Shown in pieces: positions 45,869-56,892 of a stretch of DNA of 64,000 bases. The translations under genes were made by a program, and so were the position numbers. The stretch lies in contig OZ024724.1 of assembly GCA_964016875.1 (NCBI GenBank), forward strand, positions 39,114,320-39,178,319. The letters run 5' to 3'. Numbering within the stretch: the first letter of the stretch is position 1; each line of letters begins with the position of its first letter. The notes beneath the pieces were generated by a model. That model did not search any database, was not told where the DNA came from, and saw only the letters and a program-made list of their open reading frames with translations. Source of the stretch: Fallopia convolvulus. Taxonomy: Eukaryota; Streptophyta; Magnoliopsida; Caryophyllales; Polygonaceae.

Positions 45869-47598
45869 TTCAGCTCAAGATGAAGTTTCTTTCCTTGTTT
45901 CCACTTTTGTAAGTTTTTTTTATGTCTTTCTTTTTAATTTTTTTGTTTTCTTTTCTATTTCTTTTCCCTCTTCTTCTTATTTTCCTTACAGTGGGGACAC
46001 TGTAATTTTAAGTATGGGGTGGGAGAAAGTAGAAAACTTATGTCCTAGGTGTTTATGTGTTCTATGTAGTTTTTATTTCTTTAAGTTGCAAACCGAAAAA
46101 ATCGAAAAAATTGAAAAAAATTGAAAAATTTCGAAAAATCTAAAAAAGAGTTTTAGAATTGATAGATATCCCTTCTTAAGTTCTATGATAGCAATCGCTA
46201 GCTTAATCATATAATTCCTTGCAAGCATGTCTTTAAAAGTATAGCCGGATTCTCAATTTGAAATTATTGGTTTTTAGAAGAAAATAGCATTTGATGAAAT
46301 TGAGCACATATACTTTATAGCATAGATGATGCAATCCAACAAAATTTACCTTGTGAGTTATTTTTGGCCTTATAGGGAGAACATTTATAATCTCTCTTCT
46401 TTTCTTGTGTGATTTACTCTCTTTATGCATATTATATCTTGGAATTGTGATGGTTATCTATTTCTTGAGACCCTTATAAGATTTTTAGTTCATTACTTGT
46501 GAAGATCCTATGATGGAGAACTTATTTTCATAAGCCCAATTATTCTCTATCTACCTTTACATTATTCCTTCTTTTTGATAACCAATTCTAGCCTGAAACC
46601 TTTTGTTTTTAGCTCCACAAAAATTATTCCCTAGCCGAGATAAGCTTGACCCTATCCGGGAATTAGGACTTAGATTGGAGAGGTAAGTTTTGTGTTTTGT
46701 TAAAAAGAGAAGAATTGCTTATATTTGCTTGAATTGAAGGGTATTTGGGAAGGGTAGATTGGAAGTCTCTTGTTATTACATGTAAGAAAGGTCTCTTGAT
46801 AGAAAAAAATGCACACAATAAAGTTTTTGATGGATGTAGTGAAAAGAGGAAGAAGAATGTGTACGGCGAATCGTTAACGACCCTGATGTGGGCTCGTTAA
46901 CGAGGCAACGAAAAAAAAAGAGAAGGAGAATGATAAAAAGGGAAGTAAAGAGTTGAAGTGCATTTGTGTTTGAAGATAATATCAGAGATTCTTTTATTTT
47001 GTTATGAGACTTTCTAGGATGATAAAGGGTGAGTGAAAATGAGTGTGCATAAAAAAGAGTGAGTTTGGTAATGTTTTTTATGAGAGTTTTGGGTACTATG
47101 TGAGTTTTTAGGAGTCTTTGATTCTCGGATATTATTAGCACCACATGACCAAAATATTTCCACTCCCTATTGTTTTTACCAAGCCCCATTACAACCCGGC
47201 CGAATGGAAGCTTCTATGAAGTTTTTCATTGAGCCTAAGTTCTCTTGATGATTCTTTGCTTGTTTTGACAAATCTTGGGTGGAGAGTATCGGTGATATAA
47301 GTTCCAATTTCTATGAGTATTTGTATATAAGATGAGTTGAGAGACTGAATTTATAAGCCTATACACTTGAGAGTTGAGTGAAACATATTATATCCCTTGA
47401 GAGGTTGGATTGTATTATCTTATGTCTATTTAAGTGTATATATGTGTGAGGATGTTAATAGTATTTTGCTATAATTTTCTTATGTGTAGATGTTGCTTTT
47501 TAGAAGATGGCTATGTCTTGATGAGCATGATTTGTTTTGGTTTTGATTAGTGTCTTGTTTATTGCTTGAGGACAAGCAAGTCTAAGTATGGGGTATTT
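45869..47598 (+). other. E5 long 3' non-coding region and polypurine tract
   Basis: 1.7 kb, AT-rich, no gene on either strand. It carries one exact palindrome pair at 46871/46894. A-rich aaatt/gaaaaa runs lie near 46095-46145. It ends with AAGTATGGGGTATTT, the polypurine primer, before the LTR at 47599. A long untranslated 3' region is normal for Athila. Confidence 0.8.
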
Positions 47599-49118
47599 TG
47601 ATGTTCGCATTTTTAGTATAGTTTTTAGTAGGTTTTCTTTGCTTAATAGGTTTAGTTTTGTTTAGTTTAGGTTTAGTTTTGAGTGTTTTTAGATAGTTTT
47701 GCATGTTTCTATGAAAAGAGTGGAATCTACGCAATTTTGTGAATTTTGTAGGTTTTAGCGAGGAAAAGGAGCTAAATGGAGCTGAATTTGGAGCATTACA
47801 AGAGGAAGTGTGGAAGAAAACAAAGCCGAAGGAGTGCAAGATTAAAGAAGTCAAAGCTCAAGATTACAAGAGGAAGTGTGGAAGAAAACAAAGCCCAGGC
47901 TCGTTAACGAGGTTGTGAGGGCTTGTTAACGAGGCCACGAAGAAGAAGATTTGAAGTATTTATTTTATAAATCACCGATCCTGAGCGGGAATTTATTTCC
48001 GTGTCGGTTGAGTATCTTTTTAGAATCTTTTGGGGTTATTAGAATGTGTATTTTAGGTCTTAATATCTTTTAGATTTTATTTCTATCTTTTAGGGTTTGT
48101 TTCTATCTTTTTAGGAAAGTTTATATCTTTTAGCATTTTTAGTTTTTAGCTTTTTAGTATAAATATCCTTCTATCTAGCATAGAAAGGAGGAAGCTTTAA
48201 AGGGAGAATTTTGAGGAGAGATTCGAAGGGCCGAGAGAGAGAAAGTCGGATCGGAGAGGACCGAGGAGGTTCGGTAGACGATTGTCACCGAGGTCGTTGG
48301 TTGTGATTGTTGTTCGGTATTTTGATGTTTTTCGGTTTCTTCTAAATCTTTGTAAGACGATATTTTCTTATTAATTTGAATTTGAGTTTTGTTTCAATGT
48401 TTCTTTTGATTGAAGTTTTTAGTTTCTTAGTTATGATTAGTGATTAGTATCCTTTTCTAGGGTCGGGGTTAAGCCCGGCATAGTTGAGCATGTTTGATCA
48501 GTAAGATCGAGTTGTGAATGCCTTTTATATTTAATTGAGGATTGTTTGTTGTGCTTATACCGAAACGAAAGTTGAGGTAATTTGAGTTTTTAACTTAATT
48601 GAAAGAGAAAGTTAGTAACTTGAAGGTTGATATTGTTTGAATACGAAAGTTTCAAGCTTTAGATCCAAAACAAGCAATTAAGTGAATTAGGATGCGAAAG
48701 TTTGTTAATTTACTTGCTAAGTCAACGAAAGTTGATGACTCTATCTGTTTAAAGGCATGATCTTATCTTCTTATGAATCCTTATGCATGGCTATGTTGTA
48801 GTGTCCCTAGTCCTAGATTCTTGTTTTATTTGAATTATTTCTGGTGAATTTTCGTTGTTGAGTACTTGCCTCGGTACCGAATTTTAATTAGAATTTAATT
48901 AGGTCGTTAGTTGAAGTGTTTTGTGTTCGGTGGTTCGTTAACGACCCTGACAACGTCGTTAACGAGGCTGCTCGTGAGTGTTTTTATTTGTTTTTGTTTG
49001 CTTTTTAGTAGATTGATAGACGAACAACCTTGCTTCCTGTGGAACGATCCTGACTTCGCTATAATCAGCGGGGTCTTGACTTACCAATTTATTTGTTGGC
49101 CGAGAAACCCTATCAACA
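47599..49118 (+). repeat. E5 3' LTR
   Basis: 1520 bp. TATAAATA at 48158-48165. Palindromes at 47901/47923 (second degenerate) and 48935/48956. It carries a short patch at about 47800-47827 copied from sequence about 60 bp further downstream, which accounts for the 17-bp length difference from the 5' LTR. Confidence 0.9.
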
Positions 49119-49228
49119 TTAGGTACAGTGGAACGGTTAGCACGAGGTAATCCTCTGACTTTGGATTGACTTTCTTCATGATCATCTCCAACTTCGCTAT
49201 ACTCAGCGGGGTCTTGACTTACCAATCC
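49119..49228 (-). other. Second E3 gag fragment (right half) joined to an E5 LTR scrap
   Basis: 49119-49194 continues the gag fragment cut by E5 (matches 19300 onward, minus strand). At the shared word actt it switches to about 36 bp (49191-49226) that match the end of the E5 LTR (ctcagcggggtcttgactta), closest to the 3' LTR. It then passes into the copied E2 flank. Not a gene. Confidence 0.75.
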
Positions 49229-49506
49229 TCTGCTTATTTAATTATGTACCCGTTAAGATTATACTCGGGAACGAAAGCCTTCAAATTAAATGTAGCAAAA
49301 TAAAACCGTTTAAGCTAATTTTATTCGTCTACATTATTTTTAGGACACTTTCTATAAAAAGAGTGTTATAATCAGGGATATATAATTACATCATCTGAAT
49401 AAAAGTCTCGATCCAATATGAGTAGATTGTTCCTATCGAAATTTGAGGATAGATATCTTGACTTTGATGTTACGTGGTGAAGAGGAATTGTAATTCCTCC
49501 CTTGCT
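49229..49506 (+). repeat. Second copy of the E2 LTR flank left of E3
   Basis: 278 bp nearly identical to 13617-13894, including the final TTGCT. It puts a full E3 LTR (49507) behind the same flank that precedes the E3 left LTR. Confidence 0.88.
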
Positions 49507-52500
49507 TGTAACACCCCTATTTTGCAACAATGGGTATTACCGCCAGTGACCTCGGATTTTACCATCCAAAGTCACCCAAGGTTCTATAATGTATTAAATT
49601 TAAATAGAAATGCGGAAATCTAACGATATTACATATTAATAAGAGTGCTCAAACATGAGACTTTAATTGTTGTCATTACATCCTTAACTTAGTTTCAAAT
49701 AACAAAACATGAAAGAGTTTAAGCAGCAGAATTAGTGAAACCTTGTTCTTGCAAAGCGTAGTGAATCCAAAATACGGAAGAAATATCTTTGAGAAGACTT
49801 GACCTTCCTTCCTTCAACTTCCTTGATTCTTCGTTCGTTAAACCTTCGATGGATGTTTCCTAGAGTCTGGCATTTGTCGCGAAGGGCGAGAAATACCAGG
49901 CAAAAATGCAGAAAAGAGCGGAATTAGTCTAAGGAGACTAAGCAAGTGAGAACGGAAATTCTCAAGGGTAATTTGGGTAAGTTAACAAATCTTTAAAGAG
50001 GTATGTGAAATGTGTTTGAGATGTATAACCTTTATATGAAACTTAAGGACGGAAATGAGTATATCTCGAAGCGAGATAACTCTAAACCGAAAAAGAACAA
50101 ACTACGAGATTGTAGAACTTCTTAGAGTAGTTTATTGGTGGGAATGTTTTAATTACACGCAAGTTTCTAGAAAACCTCTCGTGCCCTTATTGGACAGAGA
50201 GTCGGGTTGGTCTTCTAAAACCAGCCCGATTTTGATGTCCTTTAATGTGCACTAGCATTTATCTTTATTACGTTTCAAAACTTTACATAGCATTAATGAC
50301 TTTTAAGGGTGTGGAGGCTATGAAAGGGGCCGAGTCCACTTAAGGGAACGAAGTTCTAACACTTAGTTAGAACATAGCATAAGTTTATTTAATGGATTGA
50401 ACAAGGCAAACCTTTAGCCTTATTATAAATTTTGAATCTCTGCATAGTGTAGACATTAGTAAGCTACTTTAGTCGTCTTTTCTATTTTATGTGGCATTGC
50501 TTAAGACTTTAGACGAAACCTTTTTATTTCGACATTGCTTTAAGACTTCAACCAACATTTATTTTCCGTATGACATTGCTTTAGACTTCAGACGAAACCT
50601 TTCTATTTCGACATTGCTTAAGACTTCAGTCAACGAAGTAAGAGTAGAGTCATGACCTACATATATAATGATGTTATAAAAAGTGGTTTAAGGACTTATG
50701 TCCAACAGTTTTTACTATACTTTTCCAAGTGATGTCTCTAAACGAGACATTTTAAACAAACAAGGTCGTAATCATCGGTCCTAAGTTCATTTCTAGCGTT
50801 CGAATAATAATAACGATAAAGAGATGTTGTTATTTCTAGCAATTGATATATCCTATGTTTATTTATTTAAGCAAACAAGTTTGTTATCAATAGAGAGAAG
50901 TTTAACCGCATCGAGATATCGAAAAGGTTACAAGGAGAATATCCACTTGCCTTGAATTTCCTTCAGGGATGATAAGAAACTTGGAATTCGGAAGTTTTAA
51001 CGACGTTCGAAAACTTCAACCTAGTTAGCCGAAAGAACGACGAACGAACATGTATTAAAATTCTTATTTTAATTTAACTAAACCTTTCTCTTATTTTCCT
51101 CTTCTAAGAGAAGGCAAGTTAAATCTAAATTATTTTAATTAATAATTTAGATATGAGCTATATAAAAATAATAATTCTTTATTACTATTATTATTTTCAA
51201 GATAGTACTCTTTACGATTTTAAAATATTTAATAAAAGAAAACATGTAAGGCCTTATTTAAACGTAAAGGAAATTCCTTTTTTAACCACATGCACTAATT
51301 GTTTAAAATAGAATTAAAATATGATGTGCATGTATTTTATTATTTCTAAGTCAAACTTTATTTTAAACCAAAAGTTTATGTGACAAAGATGATTTTGACA
51401 TGCAAGTATATTTTACCCACAATTAAAACCTTTTTCCAATTGCCATTATTTTTATGCAAAGCTACTAATAAGACTTATTCTTATGATCACAATTTCTAAA
51501 GTCATGATTTACTTCTTATAAAATTATAGAAAATTTTAGGATTGTCATGCATGTGTATAATACTTTATAAAAACACTTTTTAATCTCACATGCAACATTT
51601 TAGGTTATCTTACTATGATTTAAACTTATCAAATTAATCATCCTTTTTACTAAGAAAGTTTAACAAGTTTTAATTCAACATTTTTCTAGTTCTTAACACA
51701 CATGCAAGTATAGTTTTAGTCCGCAGCTTTATAAAAAAATCACATGCATAACCATAAGATTTCTTTAAGTACCTATTATCTTTATACTTGATAGTTTTAG
51801 TTCTAGAATGATCATCCATAAATTATACCAAATTCTTCTTAGCTTAAATTAACATGCAAGAAGATTTTAAGTTATAAAGACTCCATCTTTTAACATCCAA
51901 CAACTTCTTAACTTGTTTAATAGAGATTTTGATTCAAAATTTTATAAGTAACACATGTAAGGGTGACAAGAGTTAAAATAATCATTTTTATTAACATGCA
52001 AGTACTTATATGAGTTAAACAACCCATTGTAATCTTTTACTTCTTTCTCTACTCAAAGATCATTTACAAAAAAAAAAAACATTCTCAAGTTTACAAGTTA
52101 AAGGAAGAGACATGCAACTAAGTTGCTTTTTATAAAAAAAATCACTTAAACTTACATGCAAGAACATTTTAACTTAATTGATCAAAGCTTGTCCTTATGA
52201 AAATCATTCAAACTAGAAAAAAATCATATAAAAGCTTTCAAAGTCTTATGAAAGACATGCATGTTGGTTTTATGCATAATTAAATTATCGTATAAAATTC
52301 TCAAGTCATAATCTACATTAATCAAGAATTTTTGTATAGAAAAGGAACAAAAGTTGGGGTCTTTGATAATAAAAATAAAAAAATCAGAATTTTTAAGGCT
52401 CAAAAATCAACTTGTTCATCTTAAGAAGTTCAAAAAATCATCTAGAAGCTTATAAGACAATTTTCTTTTAAAATTCTTGCATGCATGTCATTTATCAAAG

Positions 52501-53358
52501 ATGATATGAACAAAAAATGGTATTTCATAAAATCTAAAATTTTGAGATTTTAATTCATGATAAACTCCTAAAAATACTTGGAATTATCCTAAGAAAAATA
52601 CTTAAAGAAATTTGAGAGATTACCCTTTAAATGTGTCTTGTGTCCTTGTAGGAAGAACAATACAAGGGGAGCAAGGAGAGCAAGGGGGGAGGGCTGGCAG
52701 CAGCTCCTCAGTGGCTGGTGGCACGCCTGGTGGCTGCTGGTGGCGCAGCCTGGTGGCAGCCAAGGGAGGTCCGGTGGTGGTGGTGGCTAGGGTGTGCCAA
52801 GGATGGAGTTTAGGTGTGTTTGCATGTGAAAAATCAGCCCTTTGAGAATTAAAGTGTGGCTGATTTTTCTTGCTCTTAAGGAGAGAAAAGAGAGTTTTTT
52901 TTTTTAGAGTAGAGAAGAGAGTGTTTGAAGGATGAGAAGAAATGGTAGAGAATTATGTGTCTTTGTTAGAGAATGGAGCTTTAGAAGCCAACTAACAAGT
53001 GTTAGTGGGAGATCAAAATCATCATGACTAAATCCTTGCTCATGTGAGTGGAAGAGGGAAAAAAAAAATTGACTTAATAAAATAAGTCTCATGTGAGTGG
53101 GAAATCTCTACCCAAAATCCCACCCAAATCCACTCTTTAAATGATCCAAAGCATTCGTAAAAGGATTGAAAGTCGGTTTGAAACGCATACCGACACTGTC
53201 GGGTTTTACAAATAAAATTTTCGTTGGTTACGAATTTATTAAATTCCATCTATAATAAATTCATTTGCTCGAATAAATATTTCCTAATAATACAATAATT
53301 TAGTTTAGAATGTCTAGAAAAACATTCAAATTTATCCGAAAAATTCACGGATATTACA
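49507..53358 (-). repeat. E3 LTR, full length, bounded by TTGCT on both sides
   Basis: 3852 bp, the complete reference copy for the 13895 and 24427 LTRs. TTGCT lies at 49502-49506 and 53359-53363, so taken alone it looks like a solo LTR. It includes 51152-52600, rich in acatgcaag words, and the G-rich block near 52660-52790. No gene. Confidence 0.85.
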
Positions 53359-55511
53359 TTGCTCTGCAAGATTACAACTTGTATTTTTAATGCCAATTTA
53401 AGCCTCCTTTCTTACCATATATATTATTTATGTGTGTTGGATATCTCGGTAAACCTCCATCTGGTAAGGCTATGTTTGTCCAATCATTAGAAACCAAATT
53501 AAATTTGGTTAAGCAACTCCCTTCAACCACCTCTTGTATATATACTCCCACCGTTCAACCTTATTTCCCATATCTAACGTTCAAAAACAATATCCCTCTG
53601 TTCAAACTACCTCATAATATATCCTCTAAATTACCTTCGTTCAAAATACTAGCACCACCGGCTTATCTTCTCTCGCTCGTCTTGTTCAAATTGATCTCAT
53701 TGTTTAGGAAGGCTTTAAGAAATTCCACTACGGATTCTCGTCTTGATCAAAGTTAGATTCGAGGCAAGTGAACGGTTCTCCCTTACCCTTTTTATTAAAT
53801 GTGAATCTCTATTTTTGTTTAATATCTTCTAATTGTTGGGAACACTTGTTTGCTAAATTATCGGAATTAGGTATGTTTATTGCTTTGATTTAGCGATTGT
53901 TCGTTATTTCATATTATTATTCGTATTGTTAGTACTTTTTAGGGTCGTTGATTGTACTCTTATGTGTTTCAAGAGGCTCCTTTGAGATCTCTTTGTTGTG
54001 GAAAGTTTAGGACATGGATTGCGGGTTTTGACTCACAAATCTCTTTATAATATATGTATTATGTGTAGAAGTAGTTACGCACATGTGCCTACTGTTCTCC
54101 TTAATACCCCGGGTCATGACTCTGCCTACTCTATCGATAAGAGGGGTGTTTGCACTCTAGCTAAGTGCACTAATATATGAGGTTTGAAATATTGTCCTTC
54201 GTATCCCAACTATTTGCGAGCCAACTTAAAAGTGTTTAACTGAAGTGAATAGTTTTATGACTTATGAGAAGATAAAGTGCCCAATGCACTATAATTAAAT
54301 GAACTTAGTTGTGGTCCGGATAAGAGCCGGATGTTTTTTGACTATTGTATGTGTGGTAATATAGTTCTCAACGAATCTCATAAATTCCGTAGGAGCCACA
54401 TATTTGGTATCCTATCTTAATCTTGAGTTCTATTATTTATTTAAACTTCTTTCTGGAAACGCCAGCTGTTGGATCATCAACCGACTATTACTTAGATTCC
54501 GATGCCACATGTCTAGTCTTTTCCATGAGAACCAAGCCCTATTCTTTCACTTTTTTAGTCTCTTGTAGACTAACCGACTTTTCTTTCTTTCCCGGTTCGT
54601 CCGGCTGGTATTTTTTTCTCCTATGGAAATATCAGACTTTGAAAACAAGACTATCGTAAGATAGGAAGGCGAAGCCGTGAATACTTGAAAGGAAGGAAGA
54701 TCTTTTGACAATTTTAAACATATTTAGAGGTCCACATGCTTTTGTACAATTATGGCCCATAACTAAACGTGTTGTATTCTGCTGCCAGTTACTTATGTTG
54801 TATTTCCCATTCAAAACAGCAAAGATGCAATAATAGGGTTGTTTTCCTTCAGTTTAATCATGTAATAAACAAGTTTACAATCTATATAGTACAATTGTAA
54901 AGGAGAACCCAACTCTTTAGAAAAAAATTGAGCCACATGGCTTAATCTAAAATACACAATTAAAATTTATAATTACCAAAAACTAAAAGTTCTAAAATTA
55001 CTTCCCCACTTCATCAAAAAATTTGGCAAAAAAAACCAACCCACTACCCCACTTTCTATGAAACAATTATAAATTATTTTTTGATGAAAATTGATTAAAA
55101 AATATTTTACTATTCACAAAAACCACCACCAACTAACAAATTAATATTTTGTAATTCTTTATAAAAAAGATGTGTGATTTGTGAAAATGTGTTTGTAATT
55201 TTTTCTTAAGAACAAGTCGATAATAATTTATAAATGACTTTTATATTAAATTCGTACAAGGTACATAAATAACATTAAAAAAGTATGATTTAGACATGAA
55301 AAAATGTGTTCAGGAATTTTTTTTAAGAACAAGTCGAAAATATAAAATATTTTCTATATTAAACCCGTACAAGGTACGGGAATGACACTAGTTATGTATG
55401 TATTTTCTTTTACTTGAAATGTATTGTGTTACCTAGCCTCGGGTGGCTTTGGATGGTAAAATTTGAGGCCACTACCGGTAACACCCTTGGTTTAAAAATT
55501 GGGGTGTTACA
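53359..55511 (+). repeat. E2 3' LTR, distal part
   Basis: Begins with the second TTGCT of E3 and ends GGGGTGTTACA at 55511, followed by the E2 target AAATA. Together with 13403-13894, and without the Helitron, it makes an LTR of about 2.1 kb. The distal LTR has no counterpart in the 5' copy, so the assignment rests on position and ends. Short ORFs here (for example 53430-53756) have no recognisable motifs. Confidence 0.6.
54881..55391 (+). mobile_element. Non-autonomous Helitron in the E2 LTR
   Basis: The 3' end is clear: hairpin CCCGTAC-aag-GTACGGG (55364-55380), seven bases, then CTAG (55388-55391) followed by T. The 5' end is proposed at TCTATATAGTAC (54881), preceded by A. AT-rich, non-coding. 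Confidence 0.6.
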
Positions 55512-55516
55512 AAATA

Positions 55517-56480
55517 TGTTGGATGCACGCTGGAGGTCGCAGTTTGGAATTCTGAGCTCGTTCTCAAGGAAGTGCGAGAAATACTGATAGTTTGCCAAAC
55601 TCACACATATGCCGGCCAAGGACCTCCACGCCATGACTAGTTTGTGGCCCTTCACTCTTTGGGGCCTTGATATCGTCAGTTGCTTCTCGTGAGTGCCCGA
55701 GAATGTGCGCATCCTCATTACCGCCACCGACTATTTCACTAAATGGGTGGAGGCAAAGCCCTTAGCAAGAATTCGTGCTTCCAACAACCACAAGTTTGTT
55801 TGGGAGCATATCATCATGCACTTTGGGATTCCCTTGGCTCTCATCTCCGACAGCGGGACGCAATTCAATAGTAAGAAATTTAAAGAGTATTGCAAGGGGA
55901 TGTGCATCAAAAATATGTACTCTTCCCTTGGCTAAACACAAGAAAACGGCAAGCCGATGCAACAAACAAAGTGATTGTCGAAGGGTTAAAGAAGCACCTT
56001 GAAGAAGCTAAAGGGAGATGGACCGAAGAGCTACCGGTCATGCTATGGGCCTATCGCACCACCCCGCGTAGATCGACCGTGGAGTTACCCTTCTCTTTAG
56101 CATATGGCATGGAAGCGGTAGTATCTTTAGAAGTCGGCCTACCAACTTTGAGAACAACATTGATTGATCCAGAGAAGAATGATCGTGCTCTTTTCGACCA
56201 CCTTGACTTCATCGAAGAGCACCAAGATGTTGCAGCTATACGTCTCGCGGCCTACCAACGGGCAACGAATGAGTTGTAGCCCGACTCGTAAGATACCTTA
56301 CTTTTTGAGTCAGTGACCTTGTGCTTCGATAGGTCATGGGAAGCACATGTGACCGGTAAGGTCTACCCAAATTGGGAAGGACCGTATCAAGTGACCACAA
56401 CGTACACTCAAGGAGTCTACTCGTTGAAAAGTCTTGACCACAGCGTAAACTCGTTGCTCATTTAAAGAAGTTCTTCCCAT
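55517..56480 (+). pseudogene. E1 integrase (continuation of the Tat element)
   Basis: Core domain: ITATDYFTKWVEAKPL (first Asp) and LISDSGTQFNSKKF (second Asp). After a frameshift near 55935 comes RQADATNKVIVEGLKKHL, where the third catalytic position, normally Glu, is Asp. It goes on with LWAYRTTPRRSTVELPFSLA and the C-terminal PNWEGPYQVTTTYTQG stretch. Several stops. The sequence joins in register to the E1 frame at 10711 if E2 is removed. Confidence 0.85.
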
Positions 56481-56892
56481 AAAATGAACCGCATCGACAA
56501 TCGATCGCGGATCGCTGACAGAGAGCACCACTACGAAGACCCTAGTGTAATTGCCAGTTTAAAATGGCTAATGGAACAAGGTCATTTTTTGTTTTATATC
56601 TTCTATTTGTTTTTAAGAAATTCCAATCCAAGACCCTTTTTTCAAAGCTTTGTTCCCCCTCCTTTCTGTTTTACTTATTTCATGAGTGTATCTTGACACG
56701 CGACGACGTTTGTGCATAAGGGAATGCATGGATACCATGTTCATCACTTATGGATGTACGAATATATAAATATACAAATGTACGAACTGGGGAATTGATG
56801 ACTAATCCGCATGGCCACTTCGAATAGGGCCTAGAGTACTTGAGTCTTAGTTGCAACACAATCGAACGCAACTAACATTCAAGTGGGGCATT

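Larger units (their letters stand above)
25881..48965. repeat. Dispersed palindrome family TCGTTAACGA in E5 (19 exact copies)
   Basis: Exact copies start at 25881, 25903, 26916, 26937, 28767, 29801, 29822, 41490, 41624, 43262, 43283, 44060, 44081, 45486, 46871, 46894, 47901, 48935 and 48956. One-mismatch copies start at 28890, 28911, 29768, 43594, 44128, 44148, 44604, 45411, 45432 and 47923. They lie in both LTRs, two pol linkers, spacers, the env-like gene and the 3' region, but not in E6. Most are paired 20-23 bp apart with CAGG-rich spacers. The decamer is its own reverse complement. Confidence 0.95.
25597..49118 (+). mobile_element. E5: Athila-lineage retrotransposon with dispersed palindromes
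   Basis: LTRs at 25597-27099 and 47599-49118, TGATGTTCGC to CTATCAACA. Exact target duplication TTAGG at 25592-25596 and 49119-49123. The primer-binding site TGGCGTCGTTGCCGGGGA is at 27103-27120 and the polypurine tract AAGTATGGGG at 47585-47594. Order: gag, protease, reverse transcriptase (split by E6), RNase H stub, integrase, spacer, env-like gene, long 3' region. Without E6 it is about 13 kb, usual for Athila. It cannot move by itself: stops in gag and the env-like gene, frameshifts, and a deletion through the RT catalytic motif. Confidence 0.9.
13895..53358 (-). mobile_element. E3: gag-only Tekay-like element (minus strand) with rearranged right end
   Basis: Outer ends are tgtaacacccc at 13895 and ggatattaca at 53358 (read on minus: TGTAAT/CATCCG to GGGGTGTTACA). 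TTGCT flanks both sides, at 13890-13894 and 53359-53363. Minus-strand order is LTR, primer-binding site (24410-24422), leader split by E4, gag (19418-18333), 1.7 kb without pol, polypurine tract and LTR (16611-13895). With gag but no pol it resembles the TR-GAG class of dependent retroelements that use enzymes of relatives. The right side is not a simple LTR: it contains a truncated LTR, a second gag fragment with E5 inside it, a copied flank and a full LTR. Confidence 0.7.
10717..55511 (+). mobile_element. E2: decayed Tekay-type chromovirus inside E1
   Basis: Starts TGTAATATCCG and ends GGGGTGTTACA, the ends shared by the Tekay-like elements of this window. The target pentamer is ACATA at 10712-10716 and AAATA at 55512-55516, one mismatch. 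Only the first ~87 bp of the 5' LTR survive before a deletion that also removed gag, protease and the start of reverse transcriptase. The pol remnant is 10816-13257. The 3' LTR (from 13403) is itself split by E3 and finishes at 55511. Confidence 0.8.

Noticed and set aside
53430..54659. Small open frames in the E2 distal LTR
   Set aside because: No family resemblance and located within LTR sequence by position.
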